This document shows positions 38,010 through 50,219 of a DNA stretch of 64,000 nucleotides, in pieces. Each line of letters opens with the position of its first letter. The stretch's first letter is position 1. The stretch is from NCBI GenBank assembly GCA_019722365.1, contig JADFUC010000514.1, forward strand, positions 744,001 through 808,000. Reading direction: 5' to 3'. Under the pieces are notes generated by a model. The model searched no databases, had not been told where the DNA came from, and saw nothing but the letters and a program-made list of their open reading frames with translations. Position numbers and translations under genes: made by a program. Origin of the DNA: Lithospermum erythrorhizon. Lineage: Eukaryota; Streptophyta; Magnoliopsida; Boraginales; Boraginaceae.

Positions 38010-41000
38010 TTACTTGGAGAAAAACTTTCTTCTCTTCTTAGATTTCTTTTTCTTAGCCTGCAATTGCATGATCAATTTTATTGAGTGCCAATATAAGAAT
38101 CCAGTCCCACAAGCAAAATCACTAGACAATGAATAGCTGCATGTCACTTGCTCAAATAACTTGAAATATAAAAAAACTATACAACATGCAAACATATTAT
38201 CATATGCAAATATCAAGAAAATCCAAAACAATCCCAATGTCTTCTAAATTGAATAATATTAGGCGCCATATTAAGATACACAAGCATCTGAAGTGAAAAT
38301 ATATGAGGAGGGTATTCCGAACAGATAAAGAAATACTGTAGCCTACGTTAACATGCATCAATGCCTTTGAATAGACAATGTAGAAAAATTGACAATGCAG
38401 TAAAATTCAAAGGCTACACTAACACATAATTGGAGACTTGTATTGTACCTGTAGTATAAAATATCTCAGAGTGAGTACGATTGTATCTCTGCAACTGCAA
38501 GTCAAAGAAAGAGGAGTTCATTACCAATAAATTGAACTGTATTATTCAATAATACTCCCTCCCTCATTTTTCGACATTTTGACTTTTGCACAAACTTCAA
38601 CATACATTAACATGCCCCAATGCCTCTTAAGAGGCTCCGCCTAAGCAGATGTGAACATACTTTTCTGAGCAGAGTAACACATGAGTTGGCTACTGTGTAA
38701 GTGTGCACATTGCAGAAGACCACAAGGGCCAACCTCATGGAAGTTATCTTGCACATAATACCATTTTACTGATTGACATGATAAGTATATCAGAAAGTTA
38801 TTACTCACGAGCTAATCTCCGTTGAATCTGCTCGAAGGCGGTGCTCATCCCCTACTTTATCTACAATTATGAATTCCATAGGACTTCCGAATGGAATGAT
38901 GGCCTGAGATAATATAGCAAACAAAGTCATCAATAAGGTGTGTCGTGTGAGAAAATTAAAACATGAAGGTGAAATGTCGAAATTGGTGGTGTTAGTGCCT
39001 AAAATGATACAATAAATGCATCTTTCTGTTAACTCTTGTTCCTCAACATGGTTATAGCCAAAATATGAGTAAAAACATGCTGTTTTTCTCCCCTTCCAGT
39101 CTTACACTTTTCTTTTTTCTCTCTAGTAAAACAGACCAATGACGATTAAAGAAGTGAAACAATAATTTGAAGGTCTTCTAATCAGATTATAGGATGACAA
39201 AACAACTAAGAGAAGAAAAACCATAAAATTCTAAATATCAAATATATAGGAAAACCATACAGCTGTGGATAAGGAATACTTCTCCGAGACAACTACACCA
39301 CTAGGGCCACTGCTCTTGATGCTGTAACTATTCTTTTTGATAGACAAGGTAGCAAGCTCCCACATATCAATATAGCCAATCTACACAATCAATCAAAAGT
39401 CAAAATCCCAATGAGTTATGAACCTTCTTCAAGAAATGATAAATAGAATACACTTTCCAACCAAAAGAGGAAAACTACTACTACCTCAATTTCAAAAAGA
39501 TCGTCCAGTTTGGTTTTCAATGGTCAAAATGAACAAACTTTGAAACCTTAATTGACGCACATAATTTCGCCATGAAAAAATAATCATGCTAATAGTAAAA
39601 TTCGTTGAAATGCTATCTTTTGATCTTATTTTCATCAAATATCATAAAACATATACAAATATGTTTGAGTTCGAACTTTAAAAAGTCAACCATCAAAATT
39701 CAAAACTAGACGATCTTTTTGAAACACAGGGAGTAATATTAATAAGTTACCTACCGAGAGGGATACACTGTATGACACATGCCCACTATCAATTGACCTG
39801 CTTATGCAATTATGCATTTCAAGATCTGCAAGGATACATAATCCAAATCAATCTAGTGTGGTAAAAAGGATACTCAAGAAATTTGACCCCAATACTGTAG
39901 CACAGGCTTCAAAAAGTACAGGGACCAGAATAAAAATCTTACAAGTTGTAATGTTAAATATGCAATCCAACTTTAAGATTAAGACCTCAAATAATTACCG
40001 CAAGTAATCTTATTCTGATCGTTGGCAAAAACTTTCACCAGTTCACCCTGAAACGGACAACAAGCAAACATTCGTTTGTGTGAGCAATACATTGTTACTG
40101 CAAACTAAACACACAACATCCATCCGAAATGTGAAGAGGGAATCATGATCTAACAGATTGTTGAGACGTGCTCATTAAGGCTGATTATGAGCTTAGAAAT
40201 TGTTTTTTTTTTCAACTCAAGATTTATACTTGAGTTTTCGAGAACATGGCAGGAATACGATGATTCAGTTCATGTTTAAGCAAGAAGCATATACGCATGT
40301 ATCTTTTTTCTCACTTTAACCTACCTTTTCGGAAGTATTGTGCAGGGTCACTGTGCATGTTTTACATCCTTATATAGAAAAGGCTTAAAGGTTTATCTTT
40401 TTTCTGATTAGTTTGAGTTGATTCTTTAATAGTCTTTGATTTTAATTCTAAAGGATAACAAGTTACCAACACTCATGCTTACTCACAAGAACCAAGAATA
40501 TTCGTCATTTGCTCTTTATGTCGGACACAAAATATGTCAATTTGCTAGTATTCTGTTCATGGAAAAATATCCGACTATGGAAATTTATGATAAAGAAATG
40601 CCAAGAAATTTACAGATTGAAGAAGACAAACAAAAAAGTGAAGTAAAAGAACCTTGCGATTCCTATCATCAAGAGGCTGCACTTCTATAGCTAGTGAAGA
40701 ATTCACATCATCTGCTGTTATCAGGTATTGTGGATGGTTGGCCCCTATCATAATGTATATCCTCAGTCGCTATAAGATTGGAAAGAAAAATGTCTGAGGT
40801 ATTGAACTGATAAAGGACTACCTTCTATGTAGTTGAAAGATCCGTCTTCTAGATGACGTACCCACTGCATGTCCAAAACAAAAACAATCAATATTAATTG
40901 CATCAAAATGTCTATGCCAAGGAAAAAGGAAATATCACTGACACTCTAAAGCACACTCATGCACAAAATTGGAAAAATTAACACAACGATTTATGCACCT

Positions 41001-44000
41001 CAAAGTTGCAATTGGTAGTTCCATTTTTCGAAATGCCATATGCTTGTAGTTCTCTACCAGGAAAAGCATCACCTGAAATCTGTAGGCCCTCTATTTTAGG
41101 TAGTAGATCGTCATCTACAAATGGAAAATGTGACTAATTTAGAGCAACACATAGGCAAAACTATAATCATATACTAAATGATATGTTAAGTCTTTGCCTT
41201 CGGAGAATGAGGACTGTTCTTCAGAAACCACTGGTAAATTAGGAGAATATGAGAAACTGGGTTGTTGTGTTGTATATGATGAGCTTTTAGGCACCCAAGA
41301 ATCTGGAGGCCCTGCAACCTTTTCGTACATTGGAGGTTCCAAATGATTTTGGTGTATGTCCATGTCAGAAGCATCAAAATCACCATTTTTGGCAATGTCA
41401 TGGGAGTTGACTTGCTTACTTATGATGGTTTCATTGCTACGTGCAGAAGAAAGATATTCATGATTAACAGGAAGAAGTGCAGTTATATATTGGGATGCAG
41501 AGTTTCTGAAAAAGGAGAAATAAGTCCATCATGAATGAAAACAAGCGTGATACCTAATTACAAATGTATGTACATAATGCAACTTAAGAATGAGCAACAT
41601 ACCAAATACATCATGCAAACAAGATTTATATTTGTTGTACTAGATTTCTAACATTGATCTTCAAGTTCGTAATTGATCGTGCATGAAAAATCGAGATATA
41701 GGGTGTCACATTGTTTTGTTGAGAAAAGGAACATTTCTCCTACATCAGATGAGTAGGAAATTTCAAAAGACTAACTTGGGCGTCAGAGGCCCCTCACCGA
41801 ATACTTTCTTGGTGAGGTTGCAGGTACGCCAAATACCCAATAGGAGCAGCCCACATCATTGGCGAGAGAAAATCACATCTCCCTCGCTACAATATGTCTA
41901 TAAGAAGTCAACTGCTATATCAACATGTATCCTTCCACTTGAGGAAGCCAATTAACAAATTCAGAAACTATACACAACAATGTACGGATAAAGTTGAAAT
42001 TGTAGATATGGTTTAAATTTGTAATCTCCAGTCTACTAAGCTCACCGGCTTCCAAGAGGGGAGTACCTCCCTGTCTGATCTTGCTCTAAATTTGTTGCAA
42101 CACTAGTTCCAAACACACTTTGATGATTCCCGAGGAAGTTCTGGTCTGAGATCACCCGAGGGTCTGGTGAAACAGACAAATTTCCATCAGGATATTGTGG
42201 TGATTGTAGAAGTCCAAGCCCATCTTTCGTCTGTTAACAAGCACAACACCTTGACATATATTTAAAGAGCTTACTGGTAAAAACATGTTCATGTTTAATA
42301 TGTGAGACTTACCCCAGTATTATCAGATGGTGATTCAATAGCATTTGAGGTGAACATGTCTGCATGCCGAGGTAATATTTGGTACTGAGTCTCTTTCAGC
42401 TTTGCCTGTGATACGATAAGGTCGAATTTAGGTAAAAGAAAATATGTCTGCAACAAAGCATTATTTTAACCAAAAGAACATCTTTTTAATTCTTTGTAAG
42501 TCAGAACTCACAATATTTTCTCCTCACTCATACCTCAGAAAACATGAGATTCTCGCGTAAATGTCTAAATAGGACCTGCAATAACAAAGCTTTGTAAGAT
42601 ATAATGAACATGTCTCTAAAAGAATAAGAAGTAATTAAAGATTGGTGAATTGGTCACTTTCTCAAAGCTGTATAAGTAGATGATTAATTTACCAATGCTA
42701 ATAACTTAGTGAAACCTATGCTGATAATTAAACAATAAAGAACAAGCAAATCGGAATACCAGGCACGACTTCTTAGGATTGCCTCTTATATGAGATGAGT
42801 GGCAGCACAATTAAAGATCAAATGGTGGGCAGGAAGAAAAGGGCACAAAAATGTGATACTTACGTTCACATTACCCACGGCAGATTGGACATCGACTACA
42901 GATGAATCGAGAGAATACTCTGCAAGAAGAGGCATCAAAGAGGACATAAATGCTGACCTTTGCTCTTCTGCAGCCTGAAACAATCAACAGTTTAGACTCC
43001 ATGTTCCAAAACATTAAACAAAAACAGGAACTTGAAGAGTAAGACTAGTTTGCATCCAAATATCATATATTAATCCGAACTTGCAAGATGTGTTGGACAC
43101 CCTGTGAAAGTCAAATACCCCTCCATTCCATTTTAATTGACATTTTTGCTTTTCGAGACAAAGCTCTGATCAGTAATTTATGGTCAAAGCTTCGCTTCAA
43201 AGAGCGAGCTTCGAAAGTGAAAAAGTCAATTGAAATGAATTGGAGGGAGTAGGATACAGGTTAAAAGAAAATCATATGCAATCCAGTTGGCGTTATTTTA
43301 TGTATAGTACTGATTTCCACTTCATTAATAAGAGAACATTTTAGATCTATATCAAGTGTAAACTAGCATAAAATTTTCTCTAACGAGGTTTCATGCGAAC
43401 AAGCCGTTTAGACCCACATAAGGCCATTCACTGGATATAAATTTGTTAAACCCAAATCTTTGTTGCAGTGCAAATGAACAAAAGGGAGCTACCTGAAGTG
43501 TATAAGTAAGACGTATGTTTTCCTCAACAATGACCTGTGTGTATGAAACTGATCTTGCTACAGAATCAACAAGATCTTTTTGCTGCTGATCAAAGGCCTA
43601 TTAGGAAAAAAACAGATCACAATTATCATGACTCTGTAAACAAGATTCAAGTATAATATATCCATGTATACCCATAAAGAGAGGGTAGGGAGAAGGGAAG
43701 AGAAACACTAAAAGCTGTTCCTTCATATATACCGCAAGCGTACGAGCAATAAGTTTCTCCAGATTATGTTTCTCCTGGCATACTTCCGCTTCCTGCAAAG
43801 AAGTACAGTAAGTCAGAACATGCACATCTATAGCCAGTGGTTTCATCAACTGGGACAACACTCTTACTTTAGCTGAATACTCCGCAAGATGCTTCCTAAG
43901 CAGTGTAATCTCTTCCTCATGTTCATGAATCTTCAGCTTAAGATCCTAAACAATATGAATACCGTGTATATTGACTTACATATAAAAATTACGACTTAAC

Positions 44001-45987
44001 TGAGAAAAAATATATTTTCAAAAGAATACTCTTCCAAACACCACGAGCATGATAGCGAGTACCTGCTTCAAGCTTCTAGAATTTACTTCGGCTATGTGCA
44101 TAAGACCCTGACTGAATAAACTAAGGAGATCAGGTTCTCTATTGGCTTGATATCTATGATAGAAATCATTATATTACCTTCAGTCAATGAGTCAAGTAAC
44201 CTAATACAGTTCTCAGTTTAATTTAAGAAAATATGATATATCCATTCCCATTTTTAGATAGATACCTAATAGGAGCAAAGGATGAGATGGCCGGTGAAAA
44301 TAATTCTGGAGTTCCTAAAAGATCAGATGCTGCCTGACCATCATGAAGAACTCTCATCATACCAAAGACGCTGCCTCTCTCAGCAGGACTTCTAAAGTGA
44401 TCCTCATTATCTTGTAACACATGTTCTTTTAAAATAATTGAATTAGCAATCTGATGTGCATGGCTCTCTCCTGAAGTAGGTGTCCGATTTATTTGATTTC
44501 TGAGTTCCATTTCTCTTTGTGGTACATGATTATCAGAGTAGTCTATTGCTGGAGGAGTTTGGGAATTCAGGCCCTCATGTTTCTGCATAAGCATATGTTG
44601 AATACACAAAGCCACAAGATCAAATAAAGTGCCACATCCGAACAGAGATGCAATCACTACAGAGAAATGATGAATATCATAAATTTCATGATATACATCT
44701 TAGAATACATATCAGATCACTAATTCTGAAAATAATGTAAAGAGTTCTTAGACACACATTTACTCTTGTCGCTGTTAAATTTTGTTTCTAGTTAAAGAAC
44801 TTGTTGAATCATATGTCGGATACCGAATTGCTATTAATCTACACATCTTTAAAAGAAACTAACTGGATAACCTGGATTCTTCTTTGAGTATTCATTGTTC
44901 TTACAGTTTCTAGACATTAAATTATAGTGATATAAATTGCACTACCTTGTCTTGCAAACAAGCCAATCATAGTGGAGTAACTCAGCTCTCTAGGTCAGTG
45001 AACAATTAAGATTTAACTCATAAAATAACTTGTTGGCCCCTCAACAGCAAGACAGAAAAATTGCATATAATAGAAAGTCTATTGTACAAACTTACATAAT
45101 TTCTTAGTTCCTGATTTTTTTTCTCAAGTTCAGATCTCAACCAGTGGTTCTCTTCGGCCTGTAAACGAATGCATAAGACTCAAAGTCAGGGGATCATCGC
45201 TGAAAGGTCTTGCACCAATTTGTCAATGAGAGTAATTGCTGATCCCTACTCGGCTCACTTTAAATTTCACTACAATTTCCATCAAATTTAGACAATAAAG
45301 CCAAATTGAAGTTGTATTTCAACAACTTATTATAGGAGGAATATCATCCTCTTGCTAGTCGCTAGATTGAGTGATTCCCTTTGGAAAAGTCAAAATGGAT
45401 CCCATCCCAAAGATTCAAAAAAACTCAAGAAGGTAGCAAAAAAGTGCAGATCTTTAGGACCCGATGTTCTAAAATGTAATAATCGACCAAATCAATTACT
45501 AGAAACCATTATCTTACTAACGATTTTCTTTGGCACGCAGTTATAACAAAGAATTTGCTGGCACCTTGCCAGATATACAAGTAACAAAACAGAACTTATT
45601 CTATAATACTAGTCTAATTCAGCATCCACAAATCATGAGTGCCCCTCAGTTAAAGCGCCATCCTACTAAGCAACTACTGGAGATTGGAGAATCTCATAAG
45701 TAAAAGTTTTCAACTTCAGATAAACTAAAGGAACTACAAAGGAATGACCTATAACTACCACAGCAAGTGAAAATCATGCAAATAAATCGATCGAATCAAA
45801 TGGGGGGAGGCAAGACCTGTAGCTTAATGGAAGCCTCCGCATCTTCCACTGCCTTCATGATCTGACGAAACCCATCTCCATCGCCACTATTAACTTCACG
45901 GTTGCTCGAATCAGCCAAATCCAAAGCTGCCATTTTTCTCTCCAGAAACTTAGGCTCCCCACCATCTTCACCATTCTCCATTTCCAT
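38010..45987 (-). CDS. Coiled-coil protein with SCAB-like Ig-PH C-terminus
   Basis: Complete 21-exon gene, 758 residues: 45987-45817, 45158-45096, 44582-44266, 44153-44063, 43945-43868, 43792-43733, 43597-43493, 42974-42864, 42575-42534, 42405-42313, 42230-42067, 41505-41198, 41114-40999, 40864-40822, 40744-40653, 40047-39999, 39825-39755, 39380-39261, 38903-38809, 38488-38449, 38057-38010. The N-terminus (MEMENGEDGGEP) is acidic. Residues about 36-80 and 215-330 are heptad-rich coiled coils (EEITLLRKHLAEYS). Residues 340-540 are Ser/Pro/Asn-rich and disordered. Residues about 550-740 (CNFEWVRHLEDGS, YLITADDV, VFANDQNKITC, RDSDT-like SSDTIVLTLR) match the Ig-PH region I recall from plant SCAB-type stomatal actin-binding proteins. 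The tail is strongly basic (AKKKKSKKRR). A structural or cytoskeletal role is an inference. Exon 41505-41198 ends at a GC donor. Function is not established. Confidence 0.85.
39481..39733. mobile_element. Stowaway-like MITE in intron of coiled-coil gene
   Basis: About 253 bases, TA-flanked. The left arm contains TTTCAAAAAGATCGTCCAG and TTTTCAATGGTC; the right arm carries the complement (CTAGACGATCTTTTTGAAA). The arms also carry GACCAT / ATGGTC symmetry. It is a relative of the element at 46062. Confidence 0.82.
43118..43249. mobile_element. Stowaway-like MITE in intron of coiled-coil gene
   Basis: A 132-base element, TA-flanked, with ends CCCCTCCATTCCATTTTAAT and the complementary ATTGAAATGAATTGGAGGGAG-type end. 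The centre is itself a near-palindrome (AAGCTTCGCTT / AGCGAGCTTCG), giving a compact hairpin. Confidence 0.85.
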
Positions 45988-46061
45988 GGTCTATATAAGG
46001 ACAGCCAAATAGTGGGAATACACATACCAAATAAACAGAAGAATTGAATAACCAAATTATA

Positions 46062-46234
46062 CTCCTTCCATTTCAAAAAGATCGTCTAGTTTGTTTTTCA
46101 ATGGTTAAACTTAACAAACTTTGATTCAAATCAAAATTAATACTCTAGTAAAACACCTAAAAAGACTATCTTTTTTTTAAATATGATTCAACATATACAA
46201 ATATAATAGAGGCCAATCTTAAAAATGGAGGCAG
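46062..46234. mobile_element. Stowaway-like MITE upstream of coiled-coil gene
   Basis: About 173 bases, with a left end CTCCTTCCATTTCAAAAAG and a shorter, more diverged right end (AAAATGGAGGCAG), TA on both sides. It lies 75 bases upstream of the proposed ATG of the coiled-coil gene, so it may sit in or near the promoter. A further fragment of the same family starts near 46310. Confidence 0.7.
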
Positions 46235-46840
46235 TAATAACTTCTTCTGTGAAAAGGGGTACCATAAATCATCAAAACAATCAAGAAAATAACAAACTCA
46301 CTCACCCCTTCACTTCCAAACTGGACAATCTTTTTGGGATGGACACAAGATTGAAGACTACTATATATACTACTTAATTTGTGAATTTATGCATCTGACT
46401 AAGTCTCGATTAACTTGTTTTCTGGGTTTATTATTACATATGAATTCAACAAAACGTGTTTTAATGGAAACTAATTTCATTGTCTTGTTATTGTTCTTCT
46501 TCCTCTTTGTTCAATGATATGATTGGTTCATGTAAAGCTGTCGGAAATTACCTAGGAATTCGTCTTGTTAGTTGATTCTGTTGGTATTTGGGAAGTAAAA
46601 GAGAATTCTGCGCTTATTAGTTACCAACTTGGAATCTTTATCCTCGCATCATAATAATTTATAGCTAAACCTTTAGCTCGGGTAATTATTTTATAGGGAG
46701 TAGTATTTAAAAAATGAAATTCTTATGTCGAAGCGATAATAATTTTATATACATTTTACTTATATTATAACTATTCATAATATTCTAAATATACGATGTT
46801 CAATATTTCAAAACATAAAATATATAAAGAATTACATAAA

Positions 46841-46896
46841 GGAGGTAGATGATCATTTTCGTGATTAAGGAGGTAGATGATCATTTTCGTGATTAA
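46841..46896. repeat. Perfect 28-bp tandem duplication
   Basis: Two identical adjacent copies of a 28-base unit beginning GGAGGTAGATGATCATTTTC and ending GTGATTAA. It ends one base before the stop codon of the cysteine-rich candidate on the minus strand, so it would be in that gene's 3' UTR. Confidence 0.95.
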
Positions 46897-47173
46897 CTAT
46901 GATGATATGCAAACGCCTTTGCGAGCTCCAATACTTCTTATGCAATAGTTTTTAGTATTGTTACTTGCTATACACTGCAATAATCATGGGATGAACAATG
47001 AATTATAGCTTGTTCTTTGAGCAATCTTGGCAAGCAAAATCCCACTATATATGAGTACTGCAAAGCAAATACAACCCCATCTATTTTGCAACCATGAAAC
47101 AAATAAGCACATCCGGCAGCACAATCAACTACATCATCACGTAGTGCATATGACTTTGGAAACATTTGATCAT
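46897..47173 (-). CDS. Candidate cysteine-rich peptide, 3' exons (5' exon not found)
   Basis: Two exon-like blocks: 47173 to about 47073 (after a strong T-rich acceptor, reading DQMFPKSYALRDDVVDCAAGC then AYLFHGCKIDGV) and 46974-46897 (after TTATTGCAG, reading CIASNNTKNYCIRSIGARKG then VCISS and a stop). Joined in phase they hold six Cys with spacing C-x3-C-x6-C-x5-C-x9-C-x10-C, which suggests a disulfide-stabilised small secreted peptide. I know no family with exactly this spacing. A signal-peptide exon should lie to the right; a 13-codon ATG block at 48883-48845 ending in a good GTAAGT donor (MAKSQLFSFLHHL) is close in character but its phase does not fit. A related block at 52076-52180 supports a real family. 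The internal donor is uncertain. Confidence 0.35.
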
Positions 47174-47199
47174 CTGCCAAAAAAACAACACAAATCTTA

Positions 47200-48122
47200 G
47201 TAAAATTGAACTAATATTACCAGTAAAACTATATCTAAATTTAAGATGAAGGGGTTTTTGGGTGAAATATTAGATACGGAGTATTACACATATATGGGCA
47301 TGTTCTTGAGACGGTTGTCATGACAACATGGTAGTTTTTGGTGATAGGCGGTTGTCATGACAACAGCATAGGTTTTAGGTAGAAGCGGTTTTGTTGTGGG
47401 TAAAGTCCTAGGTTGAAATGCGGTGGGGAATGCCTAGGAAGTTCACAGAGATGCCATGAGATCTGGCCAGAAGGCGTGTTCACGGTTATTATCAGGGGTT
47501 AGGCGTATTTCAAAGACAAGGCTTGACCATAATTTAAATTAGCGAAAATTGATTAATGAATGTGATTAAGTGGGAGTTGTCGGTTGACAAAGGAAAAGAA
47601 GTGCATTAATGGCAAGTCAGAACTGAAGGATTTCAAGGTACCTCGGAGAAGATCGAGAAGTCACGGTAGGTAAAGGAAAAGAGCATGTTATTTGAATGTG
47701 GTGAAAATTCCATGATCTGAAGTTTGGCCATGTCTAGCCGATAGTCGAGTTGGTGGCCAATGATGTTCTTGGATTGGTGAAAGAATGCGTTGAAGTCGAG
47801 GATGTTTTGGTGGGAGTTTGGGGATGATGAACTTCGAGGGTATTAAAGTGTTGCTGATTGGAGATTGAAAGCGGTGATCAAATTTATCTTAGTGGGAGAT
47901 TCTTAAAGTGGTAAATTTAGCTACAAGAGGCAGAAAGTTCGGGACCAGTCGGGAGTAGGTCGGGAGTACAAGTCTTGATCTCGGGGAGCTTCGGAGTCGA
48001 AGAAAGTCGGGACCGACATAAGTCCCAGAGCGAGGGGGGTTTTCTTGAAGCTATTTTGGTAGTTTGGCTTGAGTTTCATATTTCTTTTAGGTTTTTAGGC
48101 ATAGGATGTCTTTTATAAAAGC

Positions 48123-48208
<86 letters not shown>

Positions 48209-48840
48209 ATGATCTTTTATATATGTGGAAGCTTAGCACCCAAAGGTGAGGATCGAAATAGAGAAGTGTGAGAGAGAGAGATTGAGGATTCATATGAGAG
48301 AGACTTGGTGGGGTTTTTTATGTCTATGAGAAAAAACCCAATTGAGAGATCTTGTTTCTAGAGATTTGAGTGTATTAGCATCGGTGGTAGATGGTAGAAT
48401 AAGGTTAACTTGAGTCATGTAATAATTACGGTGATTATTAAGTGGATGCGGCAATTTGGATTAGCTCTCATTGAGGGTGAACGGACTGAGTCTTGTGTGT
48501 TTAATTTCAGCAATTTATTAATACGATTTGTCATATCACAAATTAGTGTTATATCATATGTTTGGTTGTTGTTATGCATCTGGGGCGGGATCTGAGTTAT
48601 TGTGATTATGAGATTGCCAATAATATTGTAGGATCACAACGTTACTTCATCTCATTCCGTTTCTCCGGTTGAAGCCGATGCAGGGAGCGATTTTGAATAA
48701 ATCAAAATAATACGTTTCTTGATCATTAGGATCATTTCTTCCTAAGCCTTGTACATCATGGAATTTTGAATCCCAATCAGTATATACTAGATAGAGTGTA
48801 TGTGATTGAAAATCAAAGGAAAAAAAATGTTAAAGAGGAC
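47200..48840. other. Unresolved, probably repeat-derived region
   Basis: From about 47.3 kb the base composition becomes more G-rich and less gene-like. It contains GGTTGTCATGACAACA-type near-palindromes (47316-47365, two copies) and phrases such as TCGGGAGTAGGTCGGGAGTA. No reading frame is conserved. It may be a decayed transposon leader or LTR, but I cannot name it. Confidence 0.35.
48124..48206. repeat. (AT)n microsatellite
   Basis: About 40 uninterrupted AT dinucleotides. The long predicted Tyr/Ile-rich translation across it is an artefact. Confidence 0.98.
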
Positions 48841-49755
48841 TTACTAAATGATGCAAAAATGAGAAGAGTTGCGACTTCGCCATTTCTTTAATGAAACTTG
48901 TTTTCTGGTTGATTATTACCTAAGTTAGTTCATTAGGTTATTATTAGTCATCATCAATTTATAGAATCACTACTTCACTTCATTACAAGATCATCATTCA
49001 ACCTAAGAAAAAAAGACAGGTGAATTATAAATATCATGTACACCTAAAATTAACCTTCTCTCAGAGATTTTAATAAACTTGGCCGACTATATTGACCTTC
49101 TTTAATTCATTTTTCTGAGTATCCTAAGTTTTCAAGTTTCTATAAAAATTAAAGTACTAATATTATCATTCCGAGGCACATGTTTCTATATTATTCGTAC
49201 AAAATTATCCAATTTAAATTTCGATTTATAAAGTTGAAGTAGTTTTTATATATGTTAAAATATTTGTTTATTTATTTTTTTAGATATTTGAAGAGGTAGC
49301 AACAAACGCATCACGCATGCCCTTCATGAACCATGTTTTAAATACAATAAATAAATAAATAAAGGTAGTATATAAATCTTTGATTTTTTAAAGGACGAGC
49401 CAATACAATATACTCCTACTACGTATATGTGGAGACATGTGTCAGGAATTTGAAGACACAAACTCCACCAATTTGATCAATCAATGACAAATAATGTAAG
49501 ATTAATAAAATTAGTTGCGGAAATATAATTAACCACGATTTTTATAAAATAGGACCAATTTGTTTACGTATTATATTAAAACTTACCTCATAAATTTTGT
49601 ATTTAATGAATTTCTAAATTGCCTATATGTAAATTGTAAAGTGGATTTCCATCCATCTTAGCATCACATAAAATTTGAGCTATACACATAAAATTTGTGT
49701 ATGTTATATAAATTTAATTTGAGGTAATAATCAATCATGAAATTAGATACCTTTC

Positions 49756-49764
49756 TATATAAGG
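49756..49764 (+). promoter_or_regulatory. TATA box of small secreted protein gene
   Basis: TATATAAGG lies 185 bases before the ATG at 49941 and in the right orientation. The interval has no upstream stop-free competing gene of interest. Confidence 0.5.
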
Positions 49765-49940
49765 TGATCCATAATCCTATGCGATTTTTCGTGCGCTTCA
49801 CACTTACATGTATGACTTTCTCAACGGTTACTAGCCCACCTAATGAAAGTAAACTAGACCCCAATATATGTAAGCATGCATTTGATCTATTGAAAGCAAC
49901 ATTATTATCATTCAAAAACCAAAACCAAATTCTCTATACA

Positions 49941-50219
49941 ATGGCCTCCTCTCCTCTTTCTTCATCTCCAAATATTTTACATCTTCCATGGAAAATTATC
50001 TCACTTCTATTTCTTTTATCTCTTCTTTTCGGGCCGTGCCTTGCCGCTAGGCGGAATCCAGAAACACCGGAGACCACCACATTCAATCCGAAACCATTGG
50101 AGCATGAACTACCACCGGAAGCATATTCTGAATCGAAATTATTGGAGACCAACACATTCAAACCGAAGCCATTGGAGCATGAATTACCAGCTAATCAATA
50201 TTATGCTATGTTACATTAG
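49941..50219 (+). CDS. Small secreted protein with two 25-residue repeats
   Basis: Single-exon ORF of 92 codons. The ATG context CAATGG is good, and this start is preferred over an in-frame ATG at 49737 because it begins a clear signal peptide: a short polar start, then KIISLLFLLSLLFGPCLA with likely cleavage after Ala near residue 33-35. The mature part is a direct repeat with a 75-base period: ETTTFNPKPLEHELPPEAYS and ETNTFKPKPLEHELPANQYY. The shared core is F-x-PKPLEHELP. There is no cysteine. Signal peptide plus repeated acidic/Pro-rich units is the layout of a precursor that is cut into short peptides, or of a small wall protein. I do not recognise a named family. A TATA box stands upstream. 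Confidence 0.6.
   Translation: MASSPLSSSPNILHLPWKIISLLFLLSLLFGPCLAARRNPETPETTTFNPKPLEHELPPEAYSESKLLETNTFKPKPLEHELPANQYYAMLH

Noticed and set aside
44223..44657. 144-codon minus-strand ORF as an independent gene
   Set aside because: Its middle is exon 3 of the coiled-coil gene (44582-44266); the ends read into introns.
48087..48293. Open frame rich in alternating Tyr and Ile
   Set aside because: It is the translation of a pure (AT)n microsatellite.
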